Assembly (NCBI GenBank): GCA_002427885.1
Contig: DIZI01000027.1
Location: 38,960-102,959, forward strand
Length of the DNA: 64,000 nucleotides
Reading direction: 5' to 3'
Source: Paludibacter sp. UBA6032
Lineage (GTDB): Bacteria > Bacteroidota > Bacteroidia > Bacteroidales > Paludibacteraceae
Positions 1-9,182 of the stretch are shown piece after piece. The position numbers and the translations under genes are program-made. The notes beneath the pieces are model-generated. The model made no database searches. It saw nothing but the letters and a program-made list of their open reading frames with translations, and was not told the origin of the DNA. Every line of letters begins with the position of its first letter. Position 1 is the first letter of the stretch.

Positions 1-217
1 AAAAAGCAATGCCTTCTTCAAGCTGTTGCTTTACACTTTTGGAAGGTTTGCAATATTCCGGACTGAAGGTTTGATTATTGCAATAAGTACAACCACCTCT
101 GCCTTTACTTCCATCCCGGTTGGGACAAGTAAATCCGGCATTGATGGATATTTTTTGAACACGTTCGGTGAATTCTGTTTTTAAAACTTTATTATAATTG
201 AGATATCGAGTGGTCAT
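1..217 (-). CDS. TIGR01212-type radical SAM protein (YhcC family), 3' part outside window
   Basis: The first 72 codons are present, starting at ATG 217-215; the rest lies beyond the left edge. The peptide contains the family N-terminal signature INAGFTCPNRDG followed by GGCTYC. That gives one cysteine, then a CxxC pair eleven residues later, the atypically spaced cluster-binding cysteines of the YhcC/Elp3-like radical SAM proteins. Such proteins bind a 4Fe-4S cluster and S-adenosylmethionine; the physiological substrate of YhcC is not firmly established. It lies 29 bases downstream of the small membrane protein gene on the same strand, so the two may be cotranscribed. Family assignment is good from the signature; the rest of the enzyme cannot be judged. 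Confidence 0.85.
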   Translation of the reverse strand, partial: MTTRYLNYNKVLKTEFTERVQKISINAGFTCPNRDGSKGRGGCTYCNNQTFSPEYCKPSKSVKQQLEEGIAF

Positions 218-246
218 ATTTTTTGTATTGGTCGCCAGATGAGAGT

Positions 247-483
247 TTAATCCTCTTCAAGCGGTTCTTCTGTTATTTTATTTTCTTCTTTCGTGTTCAT
301 AAAACCGTACATCATCAACAAGGATGTCAAAATGATTACTTGTATGATTAACGATCTGTTGGCAATTCCAACCGTTTGGCTTAATGGGATGGATAAAAAT
401 AATAATATGGTAATTAACCCGTTGGACGACATAAAACGGTAAGCCATATTTTCTTTTGAACCCCATTTTTTAAAATCTGTCAA
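247..483 (-). CDS. small two-helix membrane protein, unknown
   Basis: A 78-residue reading frame with two hydrophobic stretches (about residues 22-38 and 43-61) and an acidic, charged tail ending EEPLEED. The only start giving full length is TTG at 483-481; an ATG at 447-445 would give 66 residues and keep both helices, so the true start is uncertain. I do not recognise a family. It sits between the antiporter gene and the radical SAM gene on the same strand, so it is a plausible cotranscribed small inner-membrane protein. Existence as a gene is likely rather than certain; no function is proposed. Confidence 0.5.
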   Translation of the reverse strand: MTDFKKWGSKENMAYRFMSSNGLITILLFLSIPLSQTVGIANRSLIIQVIILTSLLMMYGFMNTKEENKITEEPLEED

Positions 484-565
484 CCAAGGCTAATTGGCAA
501 CAGTAATTGATAAACATGAGAGGGAATTTCTTTGACAGAGTTGTTTCCCCTAAATTATTTTCATA

Positions 566-2707
566 TTAATCTTTTTTGAATATATTCCCAATTCCTTTTC
601 CGATAGATTCAATAGCTTGAATTCCTTTAACTAAAGGTACAGATGATATATCTTCATTTCTTTCAAACACCATGTTATACTGACTTGGATACACAATAAT
701 TTTATTGTTTTTAGAAAAATGTTTTTCAATTTTATTCGGAATATTATCAAGATAATTAATGTACGATGCCGCATTTTTTCGGGCAGAAATTAAAACGAAT
801 AAATCATCCTCGTTAATATATCTTGATATAACAAGAAAATCTTCCCATTCAGTGAAAACATTAAAAAAAATGGATGTGTTCAGTTTCTTTTGTTGAATTT
901 TATTTTTTATTACATCCTGAGTACTTTTGCTTCCATAATGTATTATTGGGATACTAAGTTCTTTCGATAATTTCGTGATTTTTTGTAGCCATATATCAAA
1001 ACCATTTTCAAGTTCAGCCAACGGAGTTGTAAGTACTATTATTCTCTTCTGATTTATAAGAGGTTTTTCTAAATGGCAAATAAATATGTTTTTGTCATTA
1101 TTATTTATAATTGTATAAATTTTCTCGCCAATAAACTTTTCAATTAAACCTGCTTTTTTAGGCCATCCAAGAGCGATTATATCAGCCATTATTTCTCTTG
1201 ATATTCTGGCAATTCCGCTGGCAGGATTATAATCAATAGTAGCAATCGTGTTAACCATAATTTCAACAGCTGCTCCTTGTATCTTAAATTCTTCAAGTTT
1301 TTTTCTTGTGGAAATAATATTGATTTCGGCTTCTGCATCATTGGGGACTACAGATAAAATGGTAACCGGATTTGCTGATTTTATGTCTTTAATTAAAAAT
1401 GCAAATTCCAAAAGCTTTTGAATATTATATAAATTAGCAATCGGCAAAAGAATGTGCTCATTCCTGAGTAAATTAATCTCATCACTTGTCAATTCAGGAT
1501 CTTTCTGAATTAAAAGAATTTTCTTTGAAGCTTTTTCAGTAACAAAAGATGAGACTAAGCAGGTTATCAAAATTAGAATAATAGTTCCATTTAAGATGTT
1601 TTCATCAAGTATTCCTGCATTAAAAGCTACAAGTACTACTGCGAGAGTAGCGGCAGCATGAGAACTGCTTAAGCCGAAAATAAGTTGTCTTTGTGGTTTG
1701 GAATACTTAAAAATCAGTTGTGTAAAAAATGCTGCCAACCATTTTCCAACTAATGCAATTGTTGTCAAAATAACTGCAATAATGATAGCCTTTGGACCAC
1801 TTAGTATTACTCTTATATCAACCAACATGCCCACAGAAATAAGGAAAAAAGGGATAAATAATGAATTCCCAATAAACTCAATCCGATTCATAAGAGCTGA
1901 TGATTGGGGAATTAGCGAATTTAGAGCTAGACCAGCAGCGAAAGCACCAATGATAGGCTCCAATCCTGATAACTGAGCCAAAAACGCAGAAAAGAATACT
2001 ACTGACAATACAAAAATATAATGTGCATGCTTTTCACTTTCTAATTTTTGGAAAAACCACTTGGTAATTTTTGGAATTACGAAAAACATGATACTTGAAA
2101 AAATTACCAGTGAAATACCAAGCTTTATCCAAAAATCGGTATTTAGGTTTCCCATATTTCTCCCCATAATTACAGCCAGAATAATAAGAACAGCTGTGTC
2201 TGTCAGGATGGTACCACCTACTGTAATTGCTACAGCCTGGTTCTTTGAAACACCTAATTTGCTTACAATAGGATATGCTAAAAGTGTGTGGGTTGCAAAC
2301 ATACTCGCGGTTAAGAAGCTTGCATTAAAATTATACCCTAAAAGATAGTAACATACAGGAAAACCTATGGATAAGGGAAATATGAAAGTGAAAAAGCCAA
2401 AAAGTATACTTTTATTCCGGTGTCTTTTAAATTCGTTCATATCCAATTCCAAACCCGCGATAAACATGATATACAGTAGTCCTATTGTTGAAAATAAGTC
2501 AACTGCACTGTTTTTTGCTAAAAGATTAAAACCAAATGGACCGATTACCACTCCTGAAATGATTAATCCAATGATTCCCGGAATATGTAGTTTGCGTAGA
2601 AATATGGGTGCTAAAAGTATTATAAACAAGATTAATGAAAAAATAAGAACAGGATTTTTCAATGGTAATACAAATTCTTGTCCTAAATGCGCTATAAATT
2701 CATTCAT
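566..2707 (-). CDS. CPA2-type cation:proton antiporter with C-terminal universal-stress-like domains
   Basis: A 713-residue integral membrane protein. Residues about 18-395 hold a dozen hydrophobic helices typical of the sodium/proton exchanger fold (KefB/NapA group). The stretch GGTILTD near residue 164-170 places an aspartate in the discontinuous-helix region where CPA2 proteins carry their proton-binding acid, preceded by threonine where many members have asparagine. Residues about 410-700 are soluble and look like two degenerate universal-stress-protein modules (for example ADIIALGWPKK), a common arrangement in Bacteroidetes antiporters. It probably exchanges Na+ or K+ for H+ across the inner membrane. 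Start is ATG 2707. No terminator is evident downstream. Ion specificity cannot be read from sequence. Confidence 0.88.
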   Translation of the reverse strand: MNEFIAHLGQEFVLPLKNPVLIFSLILFIILLAPIFLRKLHIPGIIGLIISGVVIGPFGFNLLAKNSAVDLFSTIGLLYIMFIAGLELDMNEFKRHRNKSILFGFFTFIFPLSIGFPVCYYLLGYNFNASFLTASMFATHTLLAYPIVSKLGVSKNQAVAITVGGTILTDTAVLIILAVIMGRNMGNLNTDFWIKLGISLVIFSSIMFFVIPKITKWFFQKLESEKHAHYIFVLSVVFFSAFLAQLSGLEPIIGAFAAGLALNSLIPQSSALMNRIEFIGNSLFIPFFLISVGMLVDIRVILSGPKAIIIAVILTTIALVGKWLAAFFTQLIFKYSKPQRQLIFGLSSSHAAATLAVVLVAFNAGILDENILNGTIILILITCLVSSFVTEKASKKILLIQKDPELTSDEINLLRNEHILLPIANLYNIQKLLEFAFLIKDIKSANPVTILSVVPNDAEAEINIISTRKKLEEFKIQGAAVEIMVNTIATIDYNPASGIARISREIMADIIALGWPKKAGLIEKFIGEKIYTIINNNDKNIFICHLEKPLINQKRIIVLTTPLAELENGFDIWLQKITKLSKELSIPIIHYGSKSTQDVIKNKIQQKKLNTSIFFNVFTEWEDFLVISRYINEDDLFVLISARKNAASYINYLDNIPNKIEKHFSKNNKIIVYPSQYNMVFERNEDISSVPLVKGIQAIESIGKGIGNIFKKD

Positions 2708-3462
2708 CCTTAATGTGTTTAATTAATCATTTTTTTACAACGATGTTATATGTAGTTTTTTGATTTTATCCTACTATTCCAATCCAACTATTTCATTTAT
2801 ATGTGATATTGAGTGACGTTAATTATTGGACCAAATAAAGAAATAATGATTTTTCTCAGAAAAATCAAAAAAACTGACGAAACGATATACGCCCATCGGC
2901 AAACTTACATATAAATTTTAGATTTATAAGCAGGTCAAATTTTAAAAGATGACCGCTTTATCACAAAATCTCTGTGAAATTCAGTTAAAAGAATCTATTT
3001 GACTAACACGGTCTAAGTCACAATTGTTTAGTTTAATGTAGTAACTTTATGAAAAGAATAAGCATCGGCAATGAAATACACAAAGATAGTGCCGTGTTGT
3101 ACATCCTCCCTGATATTAAGCAGACACATTGTCATTTTATTTAAGATATATTTTAACTCTATCGGATAATTTTTTATTTTGTAAATATCCTTTACGGGTC
3201 GGCAGTTGTCAATAATTTTCTTTCTAATAAAAATTTAAATATAATAATACAGAATGTATTATTGTACACTTTTAAGTCCCAACGATGCGAAATGATTCTG
3301 CTTAACCTAATCATCCGTTTTTTTGAATTGATTTTCCTCTTCAATCACGAACTATTATATTATTTTTACCAAATGAAAAACAGGCTGATTCCACATTGTA
3401 TATTTTAGTAATACTTTGTTCTCTGTTAGTCATTCTTTGTAATCATTTAAAAATATCCTGCG
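2708..3462. other. 755-bp AT-rich intergenic region
   Basis: This gap separates two divergently transcribed genes and should hold both promoters. I see no convincing gene. A 31-codon frame (3049-3144, plus strand) resembles nothing known to me. An AT-rich inverted repeat AATAATACA / TGTATTATT lies at 3243-3263 with a 3-base centre and could be an operator or a hairpin. No clean TAnnTTTG element stands out next to either start. Composition is more AT-rich than neighbouring coding sequence; a decayed element is possible but unsupported. Confidence 0.5.
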
Positions 3463-6400
3463 TTGAAAAAGACTATTACAAATATTAGAAAAAGCTTACT
3501 TCTACCGGCTTCCCTTCTTTTATTCGCTCTGCATGCGATTGGTTCGGGTAACGGACTTGAAAACCTGAATGATATAAAAATAAACGGTACGAAAGCAGTC
3601 ACTTACGAAGGGTTTGAAATGACAAAAGAAGGTGCCTGGTGCTGGTTTGCCGATCCGCGTTCGCTGCATTATGAAAATACCGGGGGAACCATTAACAGTA
3701 CTTATATCGGATACATTGATGTGCATGGAAATATAAAAGCTACACAGCAAAACTTCCTGACTGGTAAAAACAATGAAGTGTTGATACGTTCGTATTTTCA
3801 GCCTGACGATCATGATAGTCCTTCCTTTCTGGTTTTGCCCGATGAAAGGATTATGATTTTATATTCAAGACATACCGACGAGCCTTGTTTCTATTACCGT
3901 ATTTCAAAAAAACCGGGTGATATTACAGCGTTGGGCGAAGAAAAGAAAATTGTAACTGCAAATAACACGACATATCCTTCACCCTTTATTCTGTCCGACG
4001 ATCCTACTCATTTTTACCTTTGCTGGCGGGGGATAAACTGGCATCCCACCATTGCAAAATTAGATATTCCGGATGTGCATGACAATACAAACATCGTGTG
4101 GGGACCTTATCAAATGGTTCAGTCTACCGCTGCCCGTCCTTATTGCAAATATTCTTCCAACGGAAAAGATAAAATTTATCTTAGCTATACCCTTGGTCAT
4201 CCCGATAATGAAAATCCGAACTGGGTGTATTTTAATTATGTGGATATAAACTCACTGCAGCTGAAGGATATTAGCGGGAATGTACTTTCTACTATTGCCA
4301 ACGGTGTTCATAATATCAGTGCTACCACTGCTTACCTCACAGATCATCCCAATGCGGTGGTGGATAATCCTTCCTTGCGCGATTGGGTATGGCAAACCAC
4401 GCTGGATAAAGATGGTCTGCCGGTCATTGCGCTCGTGCAGATAAGTGCAGACAAAACCGTTCATAACTATTATTATGCTAAATGGACAGGAACAAGCTGG
4501 CGAAAAACTTTTCTGGCAAATGGTGGAGGACATTTCCACCAGACTCCCGGACTGGAATTATGTTACAGTGGCGGTATGGCTTTGGACGACAGCCATCCGG
4601 AAATAGTATATTGTTCGGTACCAGTCAGCGGTACTTCGGGCACTGTGTATGAAATAATGAAATACACTATGGGTACTGATGGAACCATCGCTTCTACCGA
4701 ACAAATAACTTTCAATTCTACACTGAACAATGTGCGTCCGTTTATTGTGAGTAATTCGGTTCATACAGCCTTACGGCTTACCTGGATGCATGGAAACTAT
4801 TATGACTGGATTGTAAGTTCATCACAACCAAAGGGATTCTCAACAGCGGTACATTGCGATTATGCGTTACCTGCAGATAGTATCAATCTGACAAATGGAT
4901 TGCTTGTTAATGAGGATTTTAGCGGAACAGTTACCGGTACTGCGCATACTTCCTTTGGAGCACTGGTTTCCACTAAAGACACTTATGCTACACTTAGCGC
5001 TCAAAGTTCACCTGCCTTCTCGGTTTCACTTTCACCTTATATTTACGAAGGAGCTTACAGTGGAACCATTTTCCAAATGGGCAATGTTATTTACGGGCTG
5101 AACGGTTCTACTTTAAAACCCGCTGTAACCATTGGAAATACTACTTATACCAGCAATAATTTACTGGGTAATTCGGATAGTTGGCAGACTGAAGCACGTG
5201 GAACGGGTGGGATCTGGTGGACTCCAACTAAACTGAAATACTTTAACCTGACAATAAGCTATGAAAATGGCGAATTGAAGATTTACAGAAACGGACTGAT
5301 TGATCAGGTGATTGAAGCTCCGGGGTTAACATTAAGTGATGTGAAAATCGGTGGATTCGTTGGCTGGGTGAAAGATAGCCGGATTTATAATCGTGCACTT
5401 ACCCAGGGAGAAGTAAAGCAACTTAGTGATATCACTTTGTCATATACTCTTAATGCAAATCTGCTAACCGGAATAGAACTGGAAGCCCTCACTATTCCTT
5501 CGGTTATTTCCACCGATGTAGTTTTGCCCTCACTTACTGCTTCGGGCATTCCAATTACATGGTCATCCGACCATACGGGAGTTATTTCAAACACAGGTTT
5601 GGTTACATTTCCTCAAACGGAAACTCAAGTTCAGCTTACGGCAACAATTAATGCAGCGTCGAAAACTTTTTATGAGACTATTTATCCCAGGGATATCAGC
5701 AAAAATAAACGGATCGAGTACCGGTTTGATGCATCCGACAGGTATTCAGCCAATGGTCTGAATTATTTGCAGGATAAATCAGGCAATGGAAATGATGCAA
5801 TTATTTACGGAAGTGCCAATGTAAACGGAACGCTCGATTTAACTGCCAATACAGCAGCCGGTTTCAGTACCAACGGATATGCCACGGCACCAAATGGAAT
5901 TATAAATAATCTGAGAAGTTGTACTTTTCTGGCTAAACTGAATCCGGCTGGTTTATCAGGTGCTCCGCGCATATTCGATTTCGGGTCGGCCAGTTCAAAC
6001 AGCATTTTTCTGAGAGCCAATGTTTTTACGGCAGGTTACAAATACAACGGTGGCAGTACCATTTTAATTAATTCGTCAATTAATCTTACAGCCGGGCAGG
6101 AAGTGAAGGTAGCCATGAGTTATGATGCAAAAACCAAAACCACGAAGATTTACCTCAATGGCGTTCAGACTGCCTCCGGCACAGCCGTAGCTTACGAACC
6201 TTATCAGTTAACTTCTATCGGTGCGGATACCCGTAATTATATTGGTCGGACACAATGGTGGGACACTTCCGTAGCGTCGGCCAATATAGATTATATTGGA
6301 ACTATTGATGATTTTTTTTTGTATGATATAGCCCTTACTTCTGACGAAATTGCTCAGGTACAATCAAATCAGAATACAGGTTTAAGTGCATTGGAACAAC

Positions 6401-6648
6401 ATTTTTTTTCTGTTTATCCCAATCCTGCCGGAATGAATTCAGGTTTTACAATTAATTCTGAAATTGCTACCAACGAACTGACCAATTCAAAGATGGAAAT
6501 TATTAATTCACTCGGACAAAAGGTACAGGAAATCTATCCCGCTACTTCTTCCATCTTTGTAAATGGATTAACAAAGTGTGGTATTTATCTTATTCGGCTG
6601 ACTTTGTCTACAAATAAAATTTATACTGCTAAATTAATGCTTGATTAA
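3463..6648 (+). CDS. T9SS-exported BNR_4 / LamG multidomain surface protein, probable polysaccharide-active
   Basis: A 1061-residue secreted protein with signal peptide (residues 1-27). Residues about 45-470 match the BNR_4 propeller type (EGAWCWFADPRS, then repeated short blades), a fold used by some polysaccharide lyases and sialidase-like enzymes. About 480-660 is a LamG/concanavalin-like domain; 670-740 an atrophied bacterial Ig-like domain (ITWSSDHTGVIS); 750-965 a second LamG; the last 75 residues (VYPNPAG ... GIYLIRL ... AKLMLD) a type A T9SS sorting domain. It should be exported by Sec and T9SS to the cell surface or medium. The start must be TTG 3463, because no upstream-compatible ATG keeps the signal peptide. 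No SusC/SusD pair adjoins it, so the substrate is open; ulvan- or uronate-rich glycans are one guess. Confidence 0.82.
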   Translation: MKKTITNIRKSLLLPASLLLFALHAIGSGNGLENLNDIKINGTKAVTYEGFEMTKEGAWCWFADPRSLHYENTGGTINSTYIGYIDVHGNIKATQQNFLTGKNNEVLIRSYFQPDDHDSPSFLVLPDERIMILYSRHTDEPCFYYRISKKPGDITALGEEKKIVTANNTTYPSPFILSDDPTHFYLCWRGINWHPTIAKLDIPDVHDNTNIVWGPYQMVQSTAARPYCKYSSNGKDKIYLSYTLGHPDNENPNWVYFNYVDINSLQLKDISGNVLSTIANGVHNISATTAYLTDHPNAVVDNPSLRDWVWQTTLDKDGLPVIALVQISADKTVHNYYYAKWTGTSWRKTFLANGGGHFHQTPGLELCYSGGMALDDSHPEIVYCSVPVSGTSGTVYEIMKYTMGTDGTIASTEQITFNSTLNNVRPFIVSNSVHTALRLTWMHGNYYDWIVSSSQPKGFSTAVHCDYALPADSINLTNGLLVNEDFSGTVTGTAHTSFGALVSTKDTYATLSAQSSPAFSVSLSPYIYEGAYSGTIFQMGNVIYGLNGSTLKPAVTIGNTTYTSNNLLGNSDSWQTEARGTGGIWWTPTKLKYFNLTISYENGELKIYRNGLIDQVIEAPGLTLSDVKIGGFVGWVKDSRIYNRALTQGEVKQLSDITLSYTLNANLLTGIELEALTIPSVISTDVVLPSLTASGIPITWSSDHTGVISNTGLVTFPQTETQVQLTATINAASKTFYETIYPRDISKNKRIEYRFDASDRYSANGLNYLQDKSGNGNDAIIYGSANVNGTLDLTANTAAGFSTNGYATAPNGIINNLRSCTFLAKLNPAGLSGAPRIFDFGSASSNSIFLRANVFTAGYKYNGGSTILINSSINLTAGQEVKVAMSYDAKTKTTKIYLNGVQTASGTAVAYEPYQLTSIGADTRNYIGRTQWWDTSVASANIDYIGTIDDFFLYDIALTSDEIAQVQSNQNTGLSALEQHFFSVYPNPAGMNSGFTINSEIATNELTNSKMEIINSLGQKVQEIYPATSSIFVNGLTKCGIYLIRLTLSTNKIYTAKLMLD

Positions 6649-6758
6649 ATTTTAAGCCTGAATGTATATTTTGGTGTAATTTCTTGAGTTTATAATCAAT
6701 CTATTTTTTCCAATCAATAGTTTGTCTTTTCGCACTCATTCCACCCATATTCTGCCAT

Positions 6759-7094
6759 AATCCATCGAAAAGCAGCAGATTTTGTTCTTTTTTCTGCAGA
6801 AATCCAACGAAAAGCAGGAGCTTTTGTATCTTTTCCTGCAGGAATCCATCGGAAAGCTGCAGCTTTTGTAACTTTTCCTGCAGAAATCCATCGGAAAGCT
6901 GCAGGTTTTGTACCTTTTTCTCCAGAAATCCGTCGGAAAGCTGCAGCTTTTGTAACTTTTCCTGCAGAAATCCGTCGGAAAGCTGCAGCTTTTGTAACTT
7001 TTCCTGCAGAAATCCATCGGAAAGCAGCAGGTTTTGTTCCTTTTTCTGCAGAAATCCATCGGAAAGCTGCAAGAATCGGTCGGAAAGCAAGAGA
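6759..7094. repeat. 42-bp tandem repeat array, seven full copies plus two half copies
   Basis: Unit starts fall at 6759, 6801, 6843, 6885, 6927, 6969, 7011 and 7053, an exact 42-bp period; the last two pieces (7053 and 7074) are 21 bp each. Units five and six are identical. Each unit carries CTGCAG-centred palindromes: AAAGCTGCAGCTTT in units 3, 5 and 6, and TTTCTGCAGAAA at junctions. The unit has no stop codon in any minus-strand frame, so three overlapping minus frames stay open; this is a by-product of the 3n period and not good evidence for a gene. The array lies between the convergent BNR/LamG and phosphoglucomutase genes. Confidence 0.9.
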
Positions 7095-7152
7095 AATGGG
7101 CATTTTATATATGGAAAGTCCGTGAGTGTTGCGCAATTCGGAAATATACAGA

Positions 7153-7188
7153 AAAAAAAACCACCATTCGAATCATCGAATGGCGGTT
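7153..7188 (-). terminator. rho-independent terminator of the phosphoglucomutase gene
   Basis: On the minus strand a 13-bp stem (AAACCGCCATTCG paired with CGAATGGTGGTTT, one G-T pair) with a 6-base loop is followed by an uninterrupted T run. It lies 36 bases past the stop codon of the gene at 7224-8972. Confidence 0.85.
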
Positions 7189-7223
7189 TCCTTAGCTCTT
7201 ACCTTCTTGCCTCTTGCTCCCTG

Positions 7224-8972
7224 TTAAACTCCCAGCGAAGCACGTACCGCTTCAATCTTTTGATTGGCGGCTGCATCAGCTGCATCGTATCCGGCACGGG
7301 TTTTCATTTCGCCACGAACTTCGATATAGAATTTTATTTTCGGTTCTGTTCCCGAAGGACGCACGGATATTTTGGTTCCATCTTCGGTAAAGTATTGCAA
7401 CACGTTGGAAGTGGCAGGCATATCGAGGACGCTAACTTCGCCTGTCGACACGTTGGTCATTTTCAACGAATCGTAATCTTTAATCAGGTGTACTTTCGAA
7501 CCGGCAATTTCTTTTGGCGGGTTGCTGCGGAAGTTCTTCATCATTTGAATAATTTCTTCAGCTCCCGATTTCCCTTTGCGGACTACCGAAATTCCTTTTT
7601 CTTTACCATAGCCGTATTCAATGTAAATGTCCTGTAATAATTCGAACAGGGTTTTTCCATTATCTTTTGCCCAGGCAGTAATTTCGGCCATCATAGCACA
7701 GGATGATACGGCATCTTTGTCGCGGGCAAATTCTTCGGGCAGAAAACCGTAGCTTTCTTCGCCACCACCAATGTATTGTCTAATGCCTTCGTTTTCGCGA
7801 ATAACCGCTGCAATCCATTTGAACCCGGTAAAGCAATCGAACATTTCCACATCGTTGCGCTCGGCAATTTGTTTAATGATTTCTGTCGTTACAATGGTTT
7901 TCACGATGTATTCATTGCCTTTTAGTTTGCCCAGTTCTTTCCAACGACGTATTAAATAATAGACAAAAAGCAAAGCGGTTTGGTTTCCGTTTACCAGTAT
8001 CCATTCGTTTTTATCGTTTTTTACGGCAATTCCAAGGCGATCCGCATCGGGATCGGAAGCCATTACAATGTCAGCATCGGTAGCCATCGCTCTTTTAACG
8101 GCCATGTCCAAAGCAGCCGGTTCTTCCGGGTTTGGTGAAATAACCGTAGGAAAATTTCCACTGGTAATATCCTGCTCGGGAACGTTGATAATATTGGTAA
8201 AACCAAAAGCACGTAAGGCACGGGGTATCAACCTGACACCTGTGCCGTGTATGGGCGTATAAACGATTTTTAAATCACTGTTGCGCTGAATGGCTTCCGG
8301 TGAAAGCGAAAGGGTTTTGATGGCTTCAATAAATGCTGCATCAATTTCTTCACCAATGCTTTCAATCAATGCCGGATTGCCTTCAAACTTAATCTCATCT
8401 ATGCTTTTAATTTTAGTTACTTCGGTAATCACGTTTTCGTCGTGTGGAGCAATCATTTGAGCACCATCGTCCCAATAGGCTTTGTAACCGTTGTATTCTT
8501 TCGGATTGTGTGAGGCGGTAAGTATAATCCCGCTCTGGCAACCCAGTTTGCGGATAGCAAAGGATGCTTCGGGTGTAGGACGCAGATCATCGAATAAATA
8601 CACTTTAATACCGTTGGCAGAGAAGATATTTGCCGATATTTCGGCAAAGAGCCGGCTGTTATTGCGACAATCGTGACCAATCACCACACTTATTTGTGCT
8701 ACATTCGGAAATTGTGCTTTCAGGTAATTGCTCAAGCCTTGTGTAGCAGCTCCTACCGTGTAAATATTCATGCGGTTGGTTCCCGCACCCATGATGCCAC
8801 GTAGTCCACCGGTTCCAAATTCCAGATCGCGGTAAAAGGATTCTATCAGTTCGGTTTTATCATCAGCATCCAACATGCGTTGAATATCCTTTTTAGTTTC
8901 TTCGTTGTAATTCCCATTCAGCCATGTTTGCGCTTTGGCCAGTACTTCTTTTAGTAATGAACTGTCTTCCAT
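7224..8972 (-). CDS. pgcA: phospho-sugar mutase (alpha-phosphoglucomutase / phosphomannomutase)
   Basis: A 582-residue cytosolic enzyme of the alpha-D-phosphohexomutase superfamily, close in length to Bacillus PgcA. It interconverts hexose 1- and 6-phosphates, linking glycolysis to glycan precursor synthesis. Visible motifs in order: FGTGGLRGIMGAGTNRMN near residue 50, the phosphoserine loop TASHNPKEYNG near 145, the metal-binding loop DPDADRLG near 310, the sugar loop GGGEESYG near 410, and the phosphate-binding RPSGTEPK near the C-terminus. All active-site elements are intact. It is a single-gene transcription unit: its terminator lies directly downstream and another gene's terminator lies upstream. 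Preference for glucose or mannose phosphate cannot be decided here. Confidence 0.95.
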   Translation of the reverse strand: MEDSSLLKEVLAKAQTWLNGNYNEETKKDIQRMLDADDKTELIESFYRDLEFGTGGLRGIMGAGTNRMNIYTVGAATQGLSNYLKAQFPNVAQISVVIGHDCRNNSRLFAEISANIFSANGIKVYLFDDLRPTPEASFAIRKLGCQSGIILTASHNPKEYNGYKAYWDDGAQMIAPHDENVITEVTKIKSIDEIKFEGNPALIESIGEEIDAAFIEAIKTLSLSPEAIQRNSDLKIVYTPIHGTGVRLIPRALRAFGFTNIINVPEQDITSGNFPTVISPNPEEPAALDMAVKRAMATDADIVMASDPDADRLGIAVKNDKNEWILVNGNQTALLFVYYLIRRWKELGKLKGNEYIVKTIVTTEIIKQIAERNDVEMFDCFTGFKWIAAVIRENEGIRQYIGGGEESYGFLPEEFARDKDAVSSCAMMAEITAWAKDNGKTLFELLQDIYIEYGYGKEKGISVVRKGKSGAEEIIQMMKNFRSNPPKEIAGSKVHLIKDYDSLKMTNVSTGEVSVLDMPATSNVLQYFTEDGTKISVRPSGTEPKIKFYIEVRGEMKTRAGYDAADAAANQKIEAVRASLGV

Positions 8973-9093
8973 ATTGTTTGTTTTTTTGAAATACCTATTA
9001 AATTTGAACGATAAAAATACTACTTTTTTTTGAATGGAAGAAACGATTTAAAACCTAAACCCAAATTCAAACAGACATTAAATATTGAAATAA

Positions 9094-9125
9094 ATAACCC
9101 CATGCAGGTTTTGTCATGGGGTTAT
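9094..9125 (-). terminator. terminator hairpin after the FISUMP gene
   Basis: A perfect 11-bp stem (ATAACCCCATG with CATGGGGTTAT) with a 10-base loop, 58 bases past the stop codon at 9183. The following minus-strand sequence is T-rich but interrupted (TTATTTATTTC), so termination may be moderate. Confidence 0.65.
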
Positions 9126-9182
9126 ATATTTTAAATTCTAAACTTTTTCTCAGAAATGTGATTCATTCAACGAATCAAAATG

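Noticed and set aside
1698..2726. Plus-strand reading frames opposite the antiporter
   Set aside because: They lie entirely within the antiporter gene, lack motifs and have translated hydrophobic patterns mirrored from the real gene.
3049..3144. 31-codon plus-strand frame in the long gap
   Set aside because: Short, no recognisable motif, no promoter or conserved context; chance occurrence is likely.
6759..7094. CRISPR array
   Set aside because: Units are directly adjacent with no unique spacers and no cas genes nearby.
6701..7136. Three overlapping minus-strand reading frames over the 42-bp repeats as genes
   Set aside because: The repeat length is a multiple of three and its unit lacks stops in all minus frames, so openness is automatic; two of the three would start at TTG and the third begins inside a repeat.
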